DNA of 64,000 nt, from the NCBI RefSeq assembly GCF_000153465.1, contig NZ_CH672387.1:2891903-2955902 (forward strand), written 5' to 3'. Both the position numbers and the translations under genes were made by a program. Numbering within the stretch: the stretch's first letter is position 1; every line of letters starts with the position of its first letter. The notes under the pieces are model-generated. The model had not been told where the DNA came from. It saw only the letters and a program-made list of their open reading frames with translations, and searched no databases. Source of the stretch: Aurantimonas manganoxydans SI85-9A1. GTDB lineage: Bacteria; Pseudomonadota; Alphaproteobacteria; Rhizobiales; Rhizobiaceae. This document shows positions 16,940 to 25,475 of the stretch, piece by piece.

Positions 16940-18870
16940 CAGAACTCCTCCCAGCTATCTTCTTGAATCTGCGTGGCGCGGGCGGCGCCGCCCGAACCGG
17001 TCGTGCGCATCTGCGTCACGCCGCGGGACGGCGCATGGCGCTGCGGCTGCGCCCGGCCTTCGCTGCGGCGGGCGCCGGCATTGCCGGCACTGGTGCTGAA
17101 CTTGGCCATGGCATGGGCCAGCTCGTCGGTCTCGTTGGCCAGCGTCTGGCTGGCCGCGGTCGCCTCTTCCACCATGGCGGCGTTCTGCTGCGTGACCTTG
17201 TCCATCTGGTCGGCCGCACCCGAGACTTCCCGCAGGCTCGTCGCCTGTTCGCGAGCGCTCGAAGCAATGGTCGAGATGACCTCGGCCATGGCGCTGACTT
17301 CCGTGACGATCTCCTCGAGCGACTTGCCGGACGCCGTCACCAGCTCGACGCCGGTGCCGACCTGCTCGCGGGAGGTGGCGATCAGCGTCTTGATCTCCTT
17401 GGCCGCTTCCGCAGAGCGCTGGGCGAGCCCGCGCACTTCCTGCGCGACGACCGCAAAGCCCTTGCCCGCCTCGCCGGCCCGCGCCGCCTCGACGCCGGCA
17501 TTCAGCGCCAGCAGGTTGGTCTGGAAGGCGATCTCGTCGATGACCGAGATGATCGAGTTGATCTTCTCCGAGGACTGCTCGATCTGGCCCATGGCCGCGA
17601 CCGCCTTGCCGACGACCTCGCCGCCCTTCTGGGCCTTCTCACGGGCACCCGACGCCACCTGCTGGGCCTTGCCGGCGCCCTCGGCGGTCTCGTTGACGGC
17701 CTGGGTCACTTCACCCAAAGCAGCAACGGTTTCTTCCAGGCTCGCCGCCTGCTGCTCGGTGCGGTGGGCGAGATCGTTGGACGCGGTGTTGATCTCGCCG
17801 AGACCCGTGCGGATCGAGGCGATGGACGTCACGACATGGCCGATGGCCTCTTCCAGCGACGCGACGCTGGCGTTGAACTTGGCGCGGATCGGCTCGAATT
17901 CCTCGGCCACCTTGTCCTGCATGCGCACGGTCAGGTCACCGGCCGACAGGCGCTCGAAGCCCACTTCGACGACGCCGACAAAGGCCCGCAGGTCTTCCGC
18001 CTTGGCGTTGTCGAGCGCCGCCTGGCGCTTCTTGGCCTCGTCCTGGCTGATGCGGGCGGCCTCGGCCGTTGCGGCGAGTTCGTCCCGCTCGATCGCGGCC
18101 TGCTTGAAGGTCTCGACCGCGCCGGCCATCTCGCCGACCTCATCCTTGCGCTTGGCGCCAGGGACGATGATGGTCTTGTCGCCATCGGCCAGCTTGCGCA
18201 TCACGCCGGTCATCTGGACGATCGGGGTGGCAATCCCGCGGGACAGGGCCCAACCGAGACCGGCGGCAACCAAGATCAGCGCGCCCATGCCGGCCAGAAG
18301 GGCGGTCTCGGCAGCGACATTGGCAGCGGCTTCGGCGCTGCTGGCCGTGGCGACACCCGCCGTCGACGTCTCGCGAACGCCATCGAGAATGGTCTCGATC
18401 GGCTCGATGAACGCGTCGGCCTTGCCCGAATTGAACAGCGCCAGCGCCTGCGGGTAGGTGAGTTCGTTGCCGGCATCGCGGATCACCGGGTCAGCGATCT
18501 CGGTCTGCCAGGCCTGCATCGCGACCGACACCTGCGGCAATTGCGCGGCGATCGGGCTGCCGACGCCGGCGACCTCGCCGAGATTTGCGACGTTCTTCTG
18601 GAAGGTCGCGTAATGCTCCTTCACCCGGCCCGAGAAATAGGCGTCGCGGGTGATCATGAAGCCGCGCAGCGAGTTCTCCTGGCGGGCCAGCGCAAAACGC
18701 GCATCGATCGCGGCATTCGACAGCGCGACCTGATGGTTCTTGTCTTCTGCCGCCGTCTCGATCTGGAGCATCGACTGGAACAGCAGTGCCCCCATGCAGG
18801 CGGCGATCACGACGAGGATCGCGAAAGCTGCGGCGATCTTCGTTGATATCTTGAGATTGGCCATTTGCAT
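16939..18870 (-). CDS. Methyl-accepting chemotaxis protein with CheR/CheB-tethering pentapeptide
   Basis: A 643-residue receptor (M1 or M3 start). First membrane helix at residues ~8-35, a CHASE3-like periplasmic domain ([20 protein letters not shown]), a second helix at ~208-228, HAMP, then the signalling domain with the hairpin tip [24 protein letters not shown]. The C-terminus is a flexible linker ending SWEEF, which fits the pentapeptide that recruits CheR/CheB in other bacteria (NWETF in E. coli Tar). It is the first gene of the che operon, so it is likely the operon's cognate receptor. The ligand is unknown. Confidence 0.95.
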   Translation of the reverse strand: MQMANLKISTKIAAAFAILVVIAACMGALLFQSMLQIETAAEDKNHQVALSNAAIDARFALARQENSLRGFMITRDAYFSGRVKEHYATFQKNVANLGEVAGVGSPIAAQLPQVSVAMQAWQTEIADPVIRDAGNELTYPQALALFNSGKADAFIEPIETILDGVRETSTAGVATASSAEAAANVAAETALLAGMGALILVAAGLGWALSRGIATPIVQMTGVMRKLADGDKTIIVPGAKRKDEVGEMAGAVETFKQAAIERDELAATAEAARISQDEAKKRQAALDNAKAEDLRAFVGVVEVGFERLSAGDLTVRMQDKVAEEFEPIRAKFNASVASLEEAIGHVVTSIASIRTGLGEINTASNDLAHRTEQQAASLEETVAALGEVTQAVNETAEGAGKAQQVASGAREKAQKGGEVVGKAVAAMGQIEQSSEKINSIISVIDEIAFQTNLLALNAGVEAARAGEAGKGFAVVAQEVRGLAQRSAEAAKEIKTLIATSREQVGTGVELVTASGKSLEEIVTEVSAMAEVISTIASSAREQATSLREVSGAADQMDKVTQQNAAMVEEATAASQTLANETDELAHAMAKFSTSAGNAGARRSEGRAQPQRHAPSRGVTQMRTTGSGGAARATQIQEDSWEEF

Positions 18871-18950
18871 GATGGGGAACGTCCTTGGAAAGCGGCGGCG
18901 GCAGTTCCGAGATTCTGGAGTGACGCCAATGGGAAATTAGGGGAGCGATG

Positions 18951-18966
18951 GTTAACGGATTCTTAT
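18951..18966. promoter_or_regulatory. CtrA-like box upstream of the receptor/che operon
   Basis: On the minus strand it reads ATAA-gaatccg-TTAAC-CAT, one mismatch from TTAA-N7-TTAAC and overlapping a TTAACCAT half-site. It lies about 85 bp upstream of the receptor ATG. Confidence 0.45.
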
Positions 18967-19200
18967 CGTCGGCCCGTCGAAGCTTGCGTCAGGGATGCGC
19001 TGCATCGTCGTTGCAGTCGCAGGACCATCTGGACCGAAATTGCTTTCATTTGTCTTGCGGAGCCGGTCACGACGTTCATTTCCGCAAAATTTAATCAGTA
19101 AGATTCTCTTGGCTTTGCGGTGCGTAAGCTAAGACTGCCGTACAGTTCGTAGCCCGATCTGTTATGCACCCCTCCCCCCGCGCTCGTACCGGACGCCGGA

Positions 19201-19235
19201 CGCAAAACGGGCCCGGCCTTGCGGCCGAACCCGTT
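19201..19235 (-). terminator. Rho-independent terminator of flagellin copy 1
   Basis: In the gene direction, AACGGG-TTC-GGCC, loop GCAA, GGCC-GGG-CCCGTT, then TTTTGCG. The same hairpin class follows seven of the eight flagellin genes. Confidence 0.8.
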
Positions 19236-19261
19236 CGGTCCCTTCGGACTGTGCGAACCGA

Positions 19262-20230
19262 TTAACGGAAGAGCGACAGCACCGACTGCGAGGACGAGTT
19301 GGCGATCGACAGCGCCTGGACGCCGAGCTGCTGCTGCGTCTGCAGCGCCTTCAGCCGGGTCGACTCCTCGGTCATGTCCGCATCGACCAGCGTACCGACG
19401 CCCTTGTCGATGGAGTTTCGCAGGTTGGAGACGAACTCCGACTGGATATCCATGCGGCTCTTGGAGGCACCGAGATTGGAAGCCGCCGTGGTCATGTCCG
19501 AAAGGATCTTGTCGACGACCCGCACCATGGCGTTCACCTGTGCATCCGTTGTGGTGCTGGCCAGTGCAATCACCGTACCCGTGGCCGAAGTCGTTTCGCC
19601 GGTGACGTCGATCAGTCGGTAATTGTCCGGCGTGGTCGTCGGCGTCGCCAGCAGCTGGTCGGCATCGTAGTCCTTGGTCAGCAGACCCAGGGTCTCGTCG
19701 TCGGTTCCGATCAGCGTCATGCTGGAGACGTTCAGGCCGATGGTGCCGACCGAGACGTTGCCGCCGGAATCGCGGTTGAACGACGAGACGACGTTCTTGG
19801 TGCCGGCTGCGGTCGCGGTCGAGTTCTGCAGCCAGTTCTCGCCCGAGAAGCTGGCCGAGGACGCGATGCTGGACAGCTGGTTCTTCAGCTCGGTCAGTTC
19901 CGAATTGATCTTGGTCTTGTCGACGCCCGGCTCGAGAGCCGCCAGCAGCTTGGACTTGATTTCGGAGGTGACGTCGATCGCCGCTTCCATGCCCGTATAG
20001 GCCACGTCGACCTTCGCCTGGCCAAGGCCGAGGGCGTCCTCGACGGCGCCGAGCGCCTTGTTGTCGGACCGCATCGTGGTCGCGATCGACCAGTAGGCGG
20101 CGTTGTCCGACGCCGCACCGACGCGGTAACCGGTCGAGATGCGGTTCTGGGTCTGGTCGAGGCTGCTGTTGATTGCCGACAGGCTCTGCAGAGCCGTCAT
20201 CGCCGACGTATTGGTGTTGATGGAAGTCAT
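19262..20230 (-). CDS. fla: Flagellin, copy 1 (mosaic)
   Basis: A 322-residue flagellin. The N-terminal D0/D1 (MTSINTNTSAMTALQSL ... RISTGYRVGAASDNAAYWSI) and C-terminal D1/D0 (ADMTEESTRLKALQTQQQLG ... SVLSLFR) match the other copies. The central region (VSSMTLIGTDDETLGLLTKD ... VVDKILSDM) resembles copy 8 instead of copies 2-7, which suggests recombination. It is exported by the flagellar system and polymerises into the filament. Its leader (20231-20340) has the shared hairpins and its 3' end the shared terminator. Confidence 0.95.
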   Translation of the reverse strand: MTSINTNTSAMTALQSLSAINSSLDQTQNRISTGYRVGAASDNAAYWSIATTMRSDNKALGAVEDALGLGQAKVDVAYTGMEAAIDVTSEIKSKLLAALEPGVDKTKINSELTELKNQLSSIASSASFSGENWLQNSTATAAGTKNVVSSFNRDSGGNVSVGTIGLNVSSMTLIGTDDETLGLLTKDYDADQLLATPTTTPDNYRLIDVTGETTSATGTVIALASTTTDAQVNAMVRVVDKILSDMTTAASNLGASKSRMDIQSEFVSNLRNSIDKGVGTLVDADMTEESTRLKALQTQQQLGVQALSIANSSSQSVLSLFR

Positions 20231-20394
20231 TGTGTTGTCCCGTAACGCGGAATTTCAAACAGGGGACAGTCCGGATCGGCCGGCATAACGAAGCGGCATC
20301 ATGCCCGTGACCGACGATCTGTTCGCCGGTCACCTCGCTATGGGGGCACCATCGGCCGGCATCGACTACCGGCTACTTAAATTCATTGGTTAAC
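20231..20394 (-). promoter_or_regulatory. Flagellin leader, copy 1: structured 5' region and TTAA repeat
   Basis: In the gene direction: GTTAA-N9-TTAA at 20377-20394, then a hairpin at 20307-20333 (GTGACCGGCGA, loop ACAGA, TCGTCGGTCAC; 11 pairs, one G-U), then TGTCCC (20268-20263) that can pair with GGGACA (20241-20236). GGGA is the only Shine-Dalgarno-like sequence before the ATG. This may allow post-transcriptional control, for example by FlbT. The transcription start is unknown. Confidence 0.6.
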
Positions 20395-20495
20395 GCGTGG
20401 GCAGGACCGGCCCGGATCGCAGTCATCCTCAACGAAAGATTAACAAGACCGCTAAAAGTCGAGAGATAGGCTGGCAGGCTTTTATGGGCAGACAC

Positions 20496-20527
20496 GAAAA
20501 CGGGCCCGGCCTTTCGGCCGGACCCGT
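20496..20527 (-). terminator. Terminator of flagellin copy 2
   Basis: Gene direction: ACGGGTCCGGCC, loop GAAA, GGCCGGGCCCGT, then TTTTCG. It is nearly the same hairpin as after the neighbouring flagellins. Confidence 0.82.
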
Positions 20528-20554
20528 CTGTCTCCAGTGTCGAGATGTCGTGTC

Positions 20555-21454
20555 TTAACGGAAGAGCGACAGCAGCGACTGCGAGGAGGAGTTGGCGATC
20601 GACAGCGCCTGGACGCCCAACTGCTGCTGCGTCTGCAGCGCCTTCAGGCGGGTCGATTCCTCGGTCATGTCCGCATCGACCAGCGTGCCGACGCCCTTCT
20701 CGATGGAGTCGCGCAGGTTGGAGACGAACTCCGACTGGATATCCATGCGGCTCTTGGCGGCGCCGAGGTTGGAAGCAGCGGTGGTCATCGCACCGAGGGC
20801 CTCGTCCACGTCCGAGATCATCGTCGAGATGTTCGCGTCGGTGGTGGCACCGGTCAGCGTGAAGGTGGAGACGACCGTGCCACCCGTGCGACCCGTGTCG
20901 AGAATGCCGGCCGCGCCGTTCGAATCGAACAGCTTGGTCTTCGACGTGTCGACGCCGATGGTGCCGACCGAGACGTTGCCGCCGGAATCGCGGTTGAACG
21001 ACGCGACGACGGACTTCGTCGCCGTGTAGCCCGCAGCACCGCTGTTGACCGACAGCCAGTTCTCGCCCGAGAACGACGCCGACGAGGCGATCGAGGTGAG
21101 CTGGCCCTGCAGTTCCTTGATTTCCGAGTTGATCTTGGTCTTGTCGACACCCGGCTCGCGCGCGGCAACCAGCTTCGACTTGATCTCGTCGACGACGTCG
21201 ATGGCGGCGGTCATGCCGGTATAAGCCGTATCAACCTTCGCCTGGCCGAGGCCGAGGGCGTCCTGAACGGCACCGAGCGCCTTGTTGTCGGACCGCATCG
21301 TGGTCGCGATCGACCAGTAGGCGGCGTTGTCCGACGCCGCACCGACGCGGTAGCCGGTGGAGATGCGGTTCTGGGTCTGGTCGAGGCTGCTGTTGATTGC
21401 CGACAGGCTCTGGAGAGCCGTCATTGCCGACGTATTGGTGTTGATCGAGGTCAT
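20555..21454 (-). CDS. fla: Flagellin, copy 2
   Basis: A 299-residue flagellin with conserved terminal domains (SINTNTSAMTALQSL; KALQTQQQLGVQALSIANSS) and a short central domain (VGTIGVDTSKTKLFDSNGAAG) close to copies 3 and 7. N-terminal residues are nearly identical to copy 1. Its leader and terminator belong to the shared set. Confidence 0.96.
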   Translation of the reverse strand: MTSINTNTSAMTALQSLSAINSSLDQTQNRISTGYRVGAASDNAAYWSIATTMRSDNKALGAVQDALGLGQAKVDTAYTGMTAAIDVVDEIKSKLVAAREPGVDKTKINSEIKELQGQLTSIASSASFSGENWLSVNSGAAGYTATKSVVASFNRDSGGNVSVGTIGVDTSKTKLFDSNGAAGILDTGRTGGTVVSTFTLTGATTDANISTMISDVDEALGAMTTAASNLGAAKSRMDIQSEFVSNLRDSIEKGVGTLVDADMTEESTRLKALQTQQQLGVQALSIANSSSQSLLSLFR

Positions 21455-21618
21455 TGTGTTGTCCCGTAACGCGGAATTTCAAACAGGGGACAGTCCGGAT
21501 CGGCCGGCATAACGAAGCGGCATCATGCCCGTGACCGATGATGTGTTCGCCGGTCACCTCGCTATGGGGGCACCATCGGCCGGCATCGACTACCGGCTAC
21601 TTAAGCCAGATAGTTAAC
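21455..21618 (-). promoter_or_regulatory. Flagellin leader, copy 2
   Basis: Nearly the same as copy 1. TTAA-N9-TTAAC is at 21601-21618 and the hairpin at 21531-21557 (GTGACCG/CGGTCAC, loop of 13). The UGUCCC/GGGACA pairing next to the start codon is retained. Confidence 0.6.
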
Positions 21619-21710
21619 GTCAGGTCCGGGCCCGGCTTTGCCGTGGCATCCTGAATCAAGCGCTAATGAAACCTTGCGGAATCGCTGCAATGCGCGCCCG
21701 CATCAACGCG

Positions 21711-21741
21711 AAAACGGGCCCGGCCTTGCGGCCGGACCCGT
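21711..21741 (-). terminator. Terminator of flagellin copy 3
   Basis: Gene direction: ACGGGTCCGGCC, loop GCAA, GGCCGGGCCCGT, then TTTTCG. Confidence 0.82.
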
Positions 21742-21767
21742 CGGTCTCAGTGTCGAGGTGTCGTGTC

Positions 21768-22661
21768 TTAACGGAAGAGCGACAGCAGCGACTGCGAGGA
21801 GGAGTTGGCGATCGACAGCGCCTGCACACCCAGCTGCTGCTGCGTCTGCAGCGCCTTCAGGCGGGTCGACTCTTCGGTCATGTCCGCATCGACCAGCGTG
21901 CCGACACCCTTCTCGATGGAATCGCGCAGGTTGGAGACGAACTCCGACTGGATATCCATGCGGCTCTTGGCAGCGCCCAGGTTCGAGGCAGCGGTCGTCA
22001 TCAGCCCGATCGCTTCGTCGACGTCCGAGATCATCGTCGAGATCGCCGCGTCGGTCGTCGCGCCGGTCAGAGCCAGCGTCGACACGACAGTGGTGCCGGT
22101 GCGTGCGCCGTCCAGGATACCGTTGGTATTGTCGGTATCGAACAGCTTCGTCTTGGTGGTGTCGACGCCGATGGTACCGACCGAGACCGTGCCGTCAGCG
22201 GCGCGGTTGAACGAGGCCACGACGTTCTTGGTGCCGGCGGCGATACCCGTGCCGATCGACAGCCAGTTCTCGCCCGAGAAAGAGGCGGAGGACGCGATCG
22301 AGGTCAGCTGGCCCTGCAGTTCCTTGATTTCGGACTGGATCTTGGTCTTGTCGACACCCGGCTCGCGCGCGGCAACCAGCTTGGTCTTGATCTCGTCGAC
22401 CACGTCGATGGCGGCGGTCATGCCGGTATAGGCCGTATCGACCTTCGCCTGGCCGAGGCCGAGGGCGTCTTCGACGGCGCCGAGCGCCTTGTTGTCGGAC
22501 CGCATCGTGGTCGCGATCGACCAGTAGGCGGCGTTGTCCGACGCCGCACCGACGCGGTAGCCGGTCGAGATGCGGTTCTGGGTCTCGTCGAGGCTGTTGT
22601 TGATCGCCGACAGGCTCTGCAGAGCCGTCATTGCCGAAGTATTGGTATTGATCGAGGTCAT
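21768..22661 (-). CDS. fla: Flagellin, copy 3
   Basis: A 297-residue flagellin. Termini match the other copies. The central domain (IGTGIAAGTKNVV, GVDTTKTKLFDTDNTNGILD) is closest to copy 7 although five genes lie in between. It is part of the filament. Confidence 0.96.
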   Translation of the reverse strand: MTSINTNTSAMTALQSLSAINNSLDETQNRISTGYRVGAASDNAAYWSIATTMRSDNKALGAVEDALGLGQAKVDTAYTGMTAAIDVVDEIKTKLVAAREPGVDKTKIQSEIKELQGQLTSIASSASFSGENWLSIGTGIAAGTKNVVASFNRAADGTVSVGTIGVDTTKTKLFDTDNTNGILDGARTGTTVVSTLALTGATTDAAISTMISDVDEAIGLMTTAASNLGAAKSRMDIQSEFVSNLRDSIEKGVGTLVDADMTEESTRLKALQTQQQLGVQALSIANSSSQSLLSLFR

Positions 22662-22824
22662 TGTGTTGTCCCGTAACGCGGAATTTCAAACAGGGGACAG
22701 TCCGGGCCGGCCGGTATAACGAAGCGGCATCATGCCCGTGACCGGCGTTCCCTATGCCCGTCACCTCGCCATGACGCTACTTTGCGCCGCCGGACCTACC
22801 CACTACTTAAATTTGATAGTTAAC
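22662..22824 (-). promoter_or_regulatory. Flagellin leader, copy 3
   Basis: TTAA-N9-TTAAC at 22807-22824. The hairpin at 22738-22764 reads GTGAC-g-GGC ... GCC-g-GTCAC, with an inner stem different from copies 1-2 but still paired. The UGUCCC/GGGACA helix at the start codon is conserved. Confidence 0.58.
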
Positions 22825-22902
22825 GACATCTGCCGATCTTCGCTTCAAAGTTCATCCTGAATCAAATGCTAAGATGCGGGCTAACCGCCCTGCCCCGAAC
22901 GC

Positions 22903-22935
22903 AAAAACGGGCCCGGCCTTGCGGCCGGACCCGTT
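22903..22935 (-). terminator. Terminator of flagellin copy 4
   Basis: Gene direction: AACGGGTCCGGCC, loop GCAA, GGCCGGGCCCGTT, then TTTTGCG. Confidence 0.82.
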
Positions 22936-22960
22936 CGCTTCAGAATGGCTGCGTTCCGGA

Positions 22961-23938
22961 TTAGCGGAACAGCGACATCAGCGACTGCGAGGAGGAGTTG
23001 GCGATCGACAGCGCCTGCACGCCCAGCTGCTGCTGCGTCTGCAGCGCCTTCAGGCGGGTCGACTCTTCCGTCATGTCCGCATCCACCAGCGTGCCGACAC
23101 CCTTCTCGATGGAATCGCGCAGGTTGGAGACGAACTCCGACTGGATATTCATGCGGCTCTGGGCGGCGCCGAGATTGGACGCGGCGGTGGTCATGCTCTT
23201 CAGCGCCGTGTCGACATTCGAGATCATCGCGTCGATGACGGTCTCGACGGTCTCGGCGGTCGTGTAGGCGCCATCGACCGCGGCCTGGTTGAGGACCGCC
23301 GTGCTGATGTCGATGTCCATGACGTTGCCGGCGATCTTCGTGGCATCGTCACCAATCAGCGCATCCTTGTTGAGGATACCGTCGTCGTCTGCCGGTGTCG
23401 GGACACCCGCACCATTGTTGCCGATGAGCTTCACCGCCGATGCGTCGATGGCGATCGTCCCGACAGAGACGGCGCCCGCGCTGCTGCGGTTGAACGAGGC
23501 GACGACGTTCTTGGTGACGGCCGCTCCGTCGAAATTCAGCCAGTTCTCGCCGGAGAAGGAGGCCGATTCGGAGATCGACGTCAGCTGGTTCTTCAGTTCG
23601 GCGATCTCGGACTGGATCTTGTTGCGATCGACACCCGGCTCGCGCGCGGCAACCAGCTTGGTCTTGATCTCGTCGACAACGTCGATGGCGGCCTTCATGC
23701 CGGTATAGGCCGTATCGACCTTCGCCTGGCCGAGGCCGAGGGCGTCTTCGACCGCGCCGAGGGCCTTGTTGTCCGAGCGCATCGTGGTGGCGATCGACCA
23801 GTAGGCGGCGTTGTCCGACGCCGCACCGACGCGGTAGCCGGTCGAGATGCGGTTCTGCGTCTCGTCGAGGTTGTTGTTGATCATCGACAGGCTCTGCAGA
23901 GCCGTCATCGCCGACACGTTGGTATTGATCGAGGTCAT
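22961..23938 (-). CDS. fla: Flagellin, copy 4
   Basis: A 325-residue flagellin starting at MTSINTNVSAM. The frame is open further upstream, but that part is the leader. The central domain is distinct (ASAVKLIGNNGAGVPTPADD ... DALIGDDATKIAG) and longer than in copies 2, 3 and 7. The C-terminus has SRMNIQSEFVSNLRDSIEKG and ends SLMSLFR. Confidence 0.96.
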   Translation of the reverse strand: MTSINTNVSAMTALQSLSMINNNLDETQNRISTGYRVGAASDNAAYWSIATTMRSDNKALGAVEDALGLGQAKVDTAYTGMKAAIDVVDEIKTKLVAAREPGVDRNKIQSEIAELKNQLTSISESASFSGENWLNFDGAAVTKNVVASFNRSSAGAVSVGTIAIDASAVKLIGNNGAGVPTPADDDGILNKDALIGDDATKIAGNVMDIDISTAVLNQAAVDGAYTTAETVETVIDAMISNVDTALKSMTTAASNLGAAQSRMNIQSEFVSNLRDSIEKGVGTLVDADMTEESTRLKALQTQQQLGVQALSIANSSSQSLMSLFR

Positions 23939-24098
23939 GTTGTGTCCCGTAACGCGGAAAAATGAACAGGGGGACAGTCCGGGTTGGCCGGCATAGCGAA
24001 ACGGCATCATGCCTGTGGCCGGAACTCTGGCAGACCACTTCGCTATACCCTCAGGCTGTCAGCTTATCGCTACGTTTCGCTTAAGTAGAATGGTTAAC
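23939..24098 (-). promoter_or_regulatory. Flagellin leader, copy 4
   Basis: TTAA-N9-TTAAC at 24081-24098. The hairpin at 24015-24038 is GUGGUC ... GGCCAC (one U-G pair), replacing the GUGACC/GGUCAC of copies 1-2 by changes on both strands. TGTCCC (23976-23971) can pair with GGGACA (23948-23943). Confidence 0.6.
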
Positions 24099-24171
24099 GC
24101 TTTACTTCGTGGAAGCTTTCTGCTGCTGCATGGGGAGATGGACAGCGTCATGCAGCTTTCTTCCCGAACGC

Positions 24172-24203
24172 AAAAACGGGCCCGGCCTTGCGGCCGGACC
24201 CGT
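24172..24203 (-). terminator. Terminator of flagellin copy 5
   Basis: Gene direction: ACGGGTCCGGCC, loop GCAA, GGCCGGGCCCGT, then TTTTTG. Confidence 0.82.
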
Positions 24204-24229
24204 CTGTCTCAATGTCGAGGTGTCGTGTC

Positions 24230-25159
24230 TTAGCGGAAGAGGGACAGCAGCGACTGCGAGGAGGAGTTGGCGATCGACAGCGCCTGGACGCCCAGCTGTT
24301 GCTGGGTCTGCAGCGCCTTCAGGCGGGTCGATTCCTCGGTCATGTCCGCATCGACCAGCGTGCCGACACCCTTCTCGATGGAATCGCGCAGGTTGGAGAC
24401 GAACTCCGACTGGATATCCATACGGCTCTTGGCGGCACCGAGGTTCGAGGCACCGGTGGTCATCGACTGGATCGCGCCGTCGACGGCCGAGATCATCTCG
24501 CTGATGTCGGTGTCGTCGATGTTCGCTGCGGTGATGTCGAGTGTGCTCACCGATACGGTGGCAGCGCCGGCGCCCGTGGTGGTGAAGGCCGTGTTCAGGA
24601 TGCCGTTGTTGGCACCGCCGACGCCGACCGTGTCGTCACCGAACAGCTTCGTACCACCGATGACGATGTCGATCGTGCCGACCGACACCGCACCGGCCGC
24701 GCTGCGGTTGAAGGACGCCACCACGCTCTTCGACGTGTTTGCGGCACCGTCGAAGGACAGCCAGTTCTCGCCGGAGAAGGAGGCGGACGAGGCGATCGAG
24801 GTCAGCTGACCCTGCAGTTCCTTGAGTTCCGCCTGGATCTTCGACTTGTCGACGCCCGGCTCGCGCGCTGCGACGAGCTTCGACTTCATCTCATCGACGA
24901 CGTCGATGGCGGCCTTCATGCCGGTGTAGGCGGTGTCGACCTTCGCCTGGCCGAGACCGAGCGCGTCCTCGACGGCGCCGAGCGCCTTGTTGTCCGAACG
25001 CATCGTGGTGGCGATCGACCAGTAGGCCGCGTTGTCCGACGCCGCACCAACGCGGAAGCCGGTCGAAATGCGGTTCTGGGTCTCGTCGAGATTGCTGTTG
25101 ATCATCGACAGGCTCTGGAGAGCCGTCATTGCCGACACGTTGGTATTGATCGAGGTCAT
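24230..25159 (-). CDS. fla: Flagellin, copy 5
   Basis: A 309-residue flagellin starting MTSINTNVSAMTALQSLSMI. The central domain (VSVGTIDIVIGGTKLFGDDT, then a Gly/Ala/Thr-rich segment) is unique in the array. The conserved C-terminus ends SLLSLFR. Confidence 0.96.
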   Translation of the reverse strand: MTSINTNVSAMTALQSLSMINSNLDETQNRISTGFRVGAASDNAAYWSIATTMRSDNKALGAVEDALGLGQAKVDTAYTGMKAAIDVVDEMKSKLVAAREPGVDKSKIQAELKELQGQLTSIASSASFSGENWLSFDGAANTSKSVVASFNRSAAGAVSVGTIDIVIGGTKLFGDDTVGVGGANNGILNTAFTTTGAGAATVSVSTLDITAANIDDTDISEMISAVDGAIQSMTTGASNLGAAKSRMDIQSEFVSNLRDSIEKGVGTLVDADMTEESTRLKALQTQQQLGVQALSIANSSSQSLLSLFR

Positions 25160-25313
25160 GTTGGTGTCCCGTAACGCGGAAAATGAACAGGGGGGACAGT
25201 CCGGGCTGGCCGGGATAGCGAAACGGCTTCATGCCCGTGGCCCAATTGGCCACCTCGCTATGCCCGCAACATGCCAGCGGCTGGCTACCAAGCGCCTAAG
25301 GAATGTGGTTAAC
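25160..25313 (-). promoter_or_regulatory. Flagellin leader, copy 5
   Basis: CTAA-N9-TTAAC at 25296-25313. The compact hairpin at 25237-25253 is GTGGCC, loop AATTG, GGCCAC. The UGUCCC/GGGACA pairing near the ATG is kept. Confidence 0.6.
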
Positions 25314-25417
25314 ATATTCTTTTTCAAAACGAATTCGAAACGGTAGCAAATTTCAACCATTCTTCTGTCGATGGCGGCTATTTGGTCCGCCCCCGCTGAC
25401 CGCCCGTCCGCGCATGC

Positions 25418-25449
25418 AAAAACGGGCCCGGCCTTGCGGCCGGATCCGT
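25418..25449 (-). terminator. Terminator of flagellin copy 6
   Basis: Gene direction: ACGGATCCGGCC, loop GCAA, GGCCGGGCCCGT, then TTTTTGC. The stem has one mismatch more than the sister terminators. Confidence 0.78.
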
Positions 25450-25475
25450 CGGTCTCAGTGTCGAGGTGTCGTGTC

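Larger units (their letters stand above)
18871..19261. other. Intergenic region between the first flagellin and the che operon
   Basis: No gene is seen in these 391 bp. They contain the promoter side of the receptor/che operon, with a TTAA-N7-TTAT element at 18952-18966 next to GTTAAC and TTAACCAT on the minus strand, about 85 bp from the receptor start. They also contain the terminator of the flagellin at 19262-20230. Confidence 0.7.

Noticed and set aside
22961-24010. N-terminal extension of flagellin copy 4 (and the similar one in copy 6)
   Set aside because: The extension translates the shared leader; all other copies start at MTSINTN.
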